Of a DNA stretch of 64,000 nt, positions 60,374 to 64,000 are shown in pieces. The stretch lies in contig QEUM01000007.1 in assembly GCA_003577165.1 (NCBI GenBank), positions 1 to 64,000 on the forward strand. The letters run 5' to 3'. The stretch's first letter is position 1, and the number at the start of each line of letters is the position of its first letter. The position numbers were made by a program, and so were the translations under genes. Under the pieces are notes generated by a model, which was given only the letters and a program-made list of their open reading frames with translations, had not been told where the DNA came from and did no database searches. Source of the DNA: Armatimonadota bacterium. GTDB lineage: Bacteria > Armatimonadota > Fimbriimonadia > Fimbriimonadales > ATM1.

Positions 60374-61967
60374 AGTCAAGACTCGACATCTATCGATTTA
60401 CCTTCTTAAGAATGCAGGGGGTTTACCGCGTACCGCGCTGAAAATGCCGGATAGTCTACAACATTACGAGGTGCCAAGGGCGGTCGGCTTCGAAGGGCAT
60501 CTGTATGTGCGACCCTCGAATTCCAATGAACCTAAGTGGGTGAGGTTTGTATCGGATGGGTTCGGCAGCGATATCAAGGGTGTTTACAATGCTAGTAGTT
60601 CGGCAGTTCTGTTCGTTCATGCGAGCGGTCGGTGGTTTGCCCTAATCTTCGGATATGGTCGTTCTCTGCTTCATCCAGACGCTTATGAGCGAGACTTCGG
60701 CCTCAAGGTGTGCCTAAACGTCGTGGATCCCGACAAGCTAAGGAGTGTCGACGTAAAGACATTCGAAGACTTGGTCGTTCAAAGGCGAACGCAAACGAGC
60801 GCAGGTTCTTCGCTTGCTGCATTTGGCTTAGATCCCATGCAAGATCTCCTCAGCGCCGTCACCGGAGTACCACGAGATGAGTCGTTCGCGAAGAGAGTGG
60901 CAGGCTCTGACACGCTCGTCATTGTCGCGAAGGTTGAGTTCAATGACATTGCAGATACGTGTGTCCGTGCCCTTGAAGTGTACACGAAGGAAGATTACAA
61001 AGAACGCTTCGGATTCGTGGACCATCTGCACCCTGTTCGTGATCCCCAAGATATCGCTTCGTTAGATCAACGTCTCATCGCAAGCGTGAACGAGGGCTTG
61101 AGCGACGTTACACTTGCCGCTCCAGAAGTCGTGGACTGGGAACGAGTCGAGGGTTTCACCTTCTCATCTCGCGCGCAGGCGCGGGCCTTCCCAGAGTTGG
61201 AACTCAGCAACTTCTTTCAAGAACGCGAGTCGCGACAGCGCCAAGATGCTATGCAACCGGTGACTATCGAGGACCTGAAGAGATGCCACGTCGGAGTACG
61301 GTACGCGGGTGCCCAGCAGAGCGAGGACCGCTGGTCACTGTACGAATGTCTCATTTGGCAGACGCCAGTAGACAGCCGCGTCTACATCTTAACAGCAGGA
61401 AAGTGGTTCGAAGTAGAGCAGGATTTCGCAAGCCGGACTGCCGGAAAAGTAGGTCAGCTCGCTAAAGGCGCGCCAGTCTTTCCCGATGCGAAGCCCGGCG
61501 AGCGCGAGGGACCATACAATCTGCGCGTGGCGCAAGAGCGCGGCTATGCACATTTCGATTCCGCGAACAAACTAATCCGTGTAGGCAACTCCCGTGTCGA
61601 GTTCTGCGACCTGTTCACCAAAGGCAGGCAATTCGTGCACGTCAAGCGGCGCACAAGATCGGCAACTTTGAGCCACCTGTTCGCGCAAGGTGCTGTCTCA
61701 GGAGAAACATTTCTCTATGACTCAGGGTTTCGAGCGGCGGCCAAAAAGTTATGCTCGAACCCTCACAGCGATCTCATTCCCGAAGCGCACCCGACGGCTG
61801 GAGACTACCAGGTCGTGTTCGCTATCATCACAAATCGGAATGGGAACTGGCCTGCATCACTTCCGTTCTTCGCGCAACTCAATCTTACGCAAGCGGCGGA
61901 GAGACTTCAGAGGTTTGGCTACCGAGTGGCATTGAGCCGGGTGCGTGAGCTGGCGGAGGAAGACTAG
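60348..61967 (+). CDS. TIGR04141/DUF6119 family protein
   Basis: A 539-residue protein that I recognise as the sporadically distributed TIGR04141/DUF6119 family (RHLSIYLLKNA, then FGYGRSLLHPDAYERDFGLK and LKVCLNVVDPDKLRSVDVKT). ATG 60363 (MKHRVKTRHLSIYL) is a likely start. The family often neighbours restriction or phage-defence genes, but no biochemical function is known to me. It has no transmembrane or signal segments. It is translationally coupled to hsdS by overlap. Confidence 0.75.
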   Translation: MMSLTMKHRVKTRHLSIYLLKNAGGLPRTALKMPDSLQHYEVPRAVGFEGHLYVRPSNSNEPKWVRFVSDGFGSDIKGVYNASSSAVLFVHASGRWFALIFGYGRSLLHPDAYERDFGLKVCLNVVDPDKLRSVDVKTFEDLVVQRRTQTSAGSSLAAFGLDPMQDLLSAVTGVPRDESFAKRVAGSDTLVIVAKVEFNDIADTCVRALEVYTKEDYKERFGFVDHLHPVRDPQDIASLDQRLIASVNEGLSDVTLAAPEVVDWERVEGFTFSSRAQARAFPELELSNFFQERESRQRQDAMQPVTIEDLKRCHVGVRYAGAQQSEDRWSLYECLIWQTPVDSRVYILTAGKWFEVEQDFASRTAGKVGQLAKGAPVFPDAKPGEREGPYNLRVAQERGYAHFDSANKLIRVGNSRVEFCDLFTKGRQFVHVKRRTRSATLSHLFAQGAVSGETFLYDSGFRAAAKKLCSNPHSDLIPEAHPTAGDYQVVFAIITNRNGNWPASLPFFAQLNLTQAAERLQRFGYRVALSRVRELAEED

Positions 61968-62087
61968 ACGTACATGGTGGCGGAGCACGGGTCGGCTCGG
62001 AACTCGAGTGTGCAGCACGCGAACCCTCTCATGACCAGCGTGGCCCGCGTCACACAATTCCGGCAAGAATCTGTAAAATAGAGGTCC

Positions 62088-62390
62088 ATGATCGAGTTGC
62101 CCAGAGAGAAGATCGCCGAACTTTGCCGCAAGTACGCGGTGAAGCGCCTGTGGGTCTTCGGCTCCGCGGTGAGCGGCAAGTTTGCCCTTGAAACGAGCGA
62201 TGTGGACTTCGTCGTCGAGTTCTTGCCCCCGCCACCAGGCCTTAGCCTGCCCGCACAATACTTCGACTTTTGGGAAGATCTTAGAGCCTTGCTCAAGCGT
62301 GAAGTGGACTTAGTTGAACGTTGCGCCATCAAGAACCCATACTTCAAGCGAAACATTGAGGAGCAGGAGGTACTGCTCTTTGCTGCCTGA
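62088..62390 (+). CDS. MNT-type nucleotidyltransferase antitoxin
   Basis: A 100-residue minimal nucleotidyltransferase with the GSxxxG-type signature LWVFGSAVSGKFALETSDVD followed by FVVEF (DxD). A TAAAAT -10-like box and GAGGTCC lie before the ATG. In MNT/HEPN modules the MNT protein AMPylates and inactivates the HEPN toxin. The HEPN gene starts inside its 3' end at TTG 62380. Confidence 0.82.
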   Translation: MIELPREKIAELCRKYAVKRLWVFGSAVSGKFALETSDVDFVVEFLPPPPGLSLPAQYFDFWEDLRALLKREVDLVERCAIKNPYFKRNIEEQEVLLFAA

Positions 62391-62724
62391 AGCAAAGAAG
62401 TTGGTTCTCGACGCGCTGCAGGCAGCGGAGGCCGTGAATCAATTCATCGAGGGCAAGACCGAAGCCGACTACTTGTCGGATCTGTTTCTTCGTTCAGCGG
62501 TAGAGAGGCAACTGTTCGTCGTTGGAGAAGCAATCACACAATTACGGCAGGTAGACCGCGATCTGTTCAATGCCCTTGCAGAGTCTCGAAGGCTCGTCGG
62601 CTTCAGAAACCTTCTCGCTCACGGGTATGGAAGTGTGGACGATAGACGTGTCTGGGCATTGATACACGAAGAGTTGCCGACCACGGTTGAGCAACTGCAG
62701 CATCTTATGAAGGGGCCGGATTGA
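62380..62724 (+). CDS. HEPN-domain (DUF86) toxin
   Basis: A 114-residue helical protein from TTG 62380, selected since an AGGAGG lies nine bases upstream and it overlaps the MNT gene by 11 bases. The HEPN RNase motif Rx4H is in FRNLLAHGYGSVD, with the family YLSDLFLRSAVERQLFVVGE. HEPN toxins cut RNA; MNT protects by modifying them. It sits right before hsdR, overlapping its ATG by one base. Confidence 0.82.
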   Translation: MLPEAKKLVLDALQAAEAVNQFIEGKTEADYLSDLFLRSAVERQLFVVGEAITQLRQVDRDLFNALAESRRLVGFRNLLAHGYGSVDDRRVWALIHEELPTTVEQLQHLMKGPD

Positions 62725-64000
62725 TGCCAATCGGCTCGGAAGGCGGCTCGGTTCAACGCCCTTTCATAGAGTACGCGCAAGAGGTCGGGTGGACGTATCT
62801 CGAGCCCGCCAAGGCGTCTGAACTTCGGTGCGGCGAGAACGGCCTGCTTCTTTACGAAATCTTCAAGCAGCAGGCTTGCGCGATGAATCCCGGTTGGCTT
62901 ACCGACGAAATGGCGGAGAACTTGGCCGCGCGGCTCGAGCGGGTACGCCCGAACATTGAAGGCAACCAGGACGCGTGGCTCTATCTTCGTGGACAGAAGA
63001 CCATGTTCGATCCCGACGCGAAGAGGGAGCGAAACGTCACGCTGCTGGACGTGTACGACCCGAGCAACAACGTGTTTCACATCACTCAGGAACTTCGATT
63101 CGACAACGGAGGGGGCCAGCCGAACCGGTTCGACATCACGCTCTTCGTCAACGGCATTCCGGTTCTCTTAACCGAAGCGAAAGCGCCACACGTTCAGGAC
63201 GCAATGAGCATGGCGCTCGACCAGATAGAGCGCTATCATCGCGAATCGCCCGAATTCGTCGCGTTGACCCAGGTTTATGCGGCGACTCATCTCATCCGAT
63301 TCTTATATGGCCCCACGTGGAACCTCTCGGCGAGGGCGCGGCTGAACTGGAAGGACGAGACCGCTGGAGACTACGAGACGCTCGTCAAGCACTTCCTCGC
63401 GCCACCGAGAACAGTTCGTGTGCTTAACGACTACGTGAAGTTCGTAAGGAAAGAGGACGAACTGTCAAAGATCGTCCTCGCGCCGCACCAAATGCGGGCA
63501 GCGGAGAGAAGCATCGGCCGTGCGCGCGAGCAGAAGACTCGTGGTCTTATCTGGCATACGCAAGGCTCCGGCAAGACCCATACCATGATGGTGATAGCCA
63601 AGCGGCTCACAGAGGAGCCCGCTTTCGAAAACCCCACCGTGCTCCTCATCGTGGACCGCCTGGAATTGCTCGATCAACTTTCTAAGAACTTAGACGCCAT
63701 AGGTTGTTTTTACAAGATCGGGGAGGGCATTAGGCATTTGCAGGGGATGTTGGAGTCAGACGAGCGCGGCATCATCCTTACAATGATCCATCGCTTCGAT
63801 GAGATGCCGGCTAACATGAGTGCGCGTAGCAACATTGTCGTCCTCATAGATGAAGCACACCGCACGATGGGCGGAACCTTGGGCAGTTACCTGATGGGAG
63901 CGTTTCCCAACGCTACATTTCTCGGCTTCACCGGCACGCCCATAGACAAAACCGCATACGGAAAGGGCACGTTCAAAACCTTCGGCACAGACGACGAGAA
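62724..64000 (+). CDS. hsdR: Type I restriction endonuclease subunit HsdR (partial, runs off window)
   Basis: At least 425 residues are seen, and the gene is open at the right edge. The ATG 62724 overlaps the HEPN stop (TGATG), which fixes the start. A PD-(D/E)xK nuclease domain is at FDITLFVNGIPVLLTEAKAP (residues 133-152). Then the SF2 motor starts: Walker A IWHTQGSGKTHTMMVIA near 275, DEAH box VVLIDEAHRTMGG near 372, motif III GFTGTPIDK near 402. HsdR translocates and cuts DNA with HsdM2S. Confidence 0.95.
   Translation, partial: MPIGSEGGSVQRPFIEYAQEVGWTYLEPAKASELRCGENGLLLYEIFKQQACAMNPGWLTDEMAENLAARLERVRPNIEGNQDAWLYLRGQKTMFDPDAKRERNVTLLDVYDPSNNVFHITQELRFDNGGGQPNRFDITLFVNGIPVLLTEAKAPHVQDAMSMALDQIERYHRESPEFVALTQVYAATHLIRFLYGPTWNLSARARLNWKDETAGDYETLVKHFLAPPRTVRVLNDYVKFVRKEDELSKIVLAPHQMRAAERSIGRAREQKTRGLIWHTQGSGKTHTMMVIAKRLTEEPAFENPTVLLIVDRLELLDQLSKNLDAIGCFYKIGEGIRHLQGMLESDERGIILTMIHRFDEMPANMSARSNIVVLIDEAHRTMGGTLGSYLMGAFPNATFLGFTGTPIDKTAYGKGTFKTFGTDDE

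Noticed and set aside
1-64000. CRISPR array, rRNA or tRNA genes
   Set aside because: No regularly spaced direct repeats, no rRNA-like stretches and no complete tRNA cloverleaf were found while reading both strands.

Overview
The window is a densely packed, GC-rich bacterial chromosome segment. It carries Kdo transferase (waaA) with a DUF374 acyltransferase, which points to an LPS-type outer membrane. It also carries remA, divIVA, mreBCD, a FliA/WhiG-type sigma factor and a flagellin. This mix of diderm envelope genes and RemA/DivIVA-type factors, together with DUF2905, DUF554 and DUF4132 proteins, fits a member of the Armatimonadota (Fimbriimonadia-like). That assignment is inference from gene content only; no rRNA or tRNA gene was found.

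Layout. 1-4 kb: a DUF4242 protein, a secreted protein broken by a homopolymer frameshift, and a DUF4132 two-gene unit. 4-10 kb: an accessory island with an internally deleted hsdM remnant, an orphan HicB, an XRE-ImmA/IrrE plus DUF4411 module, a TIR fragment, a PIN-GNAT gene split by an in-frame amber codon, an ASCH protein and a RepA-like ATPase. The island is followed by a pair of GTGCAC-rich hairpin repeats and a frameshifted acyl-CoA dehydrogenase-like gene. 11-19.5 kb (+): lipoprotein, ruvA, ruvB, hutU, a Y-family polymerase with an overlapping palindromic operator, an MshEN-pseudokinase fusion and a FlhG/MinD-like ATPase. 19.4-25.8 kb (-): divIVA, dxr, glutamate dehydrogenase, mreD, mreC, mreB, remA and a Fur-family regulator. 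26-29.3 kb: small proteins, the flagellar-type sigma factor behind a predicted sigma-28 promoter, an MBL hydrolase and a DnaA-N-like protein. 29.4-32.9 kb (+): nuoA-C-D-E, with nuoB missing from its usual place. 33-46.9 kb: RNase E/G, a gluzincin-type peptidase, aat, UvrD helicase, dGTPase, GT4, queA, HAD, DUF2905, an unusual ABC permease, mtnA and a lipoprotein hydrolase. 46.9-54.1 kb: envelope acyltransferase, waaA, methyltransferase, DUF554, dapB, hemW and an oxidoreductase. 54.1-56.7 kb: prfA and flagellin, whose gene ends in a clear intrinsic terminator.

57-64 kb is a type I restriction-modification locus: hsdM, a small antisense HTH gene, hsdS, a TIGR04141/DUF6119 protein, an MNT/HEPN toxin-antitoxin pair and hsdR, which runs off the window. 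The TA pair and the TIGR04141 gene sit inside the R-M operon. The 4 kb hsdM remnant and the 57 kb locus are both next to defence genes. The GTGCAC repeat pair near 10 kb recurs in inverted orientation just before the R-M locus.
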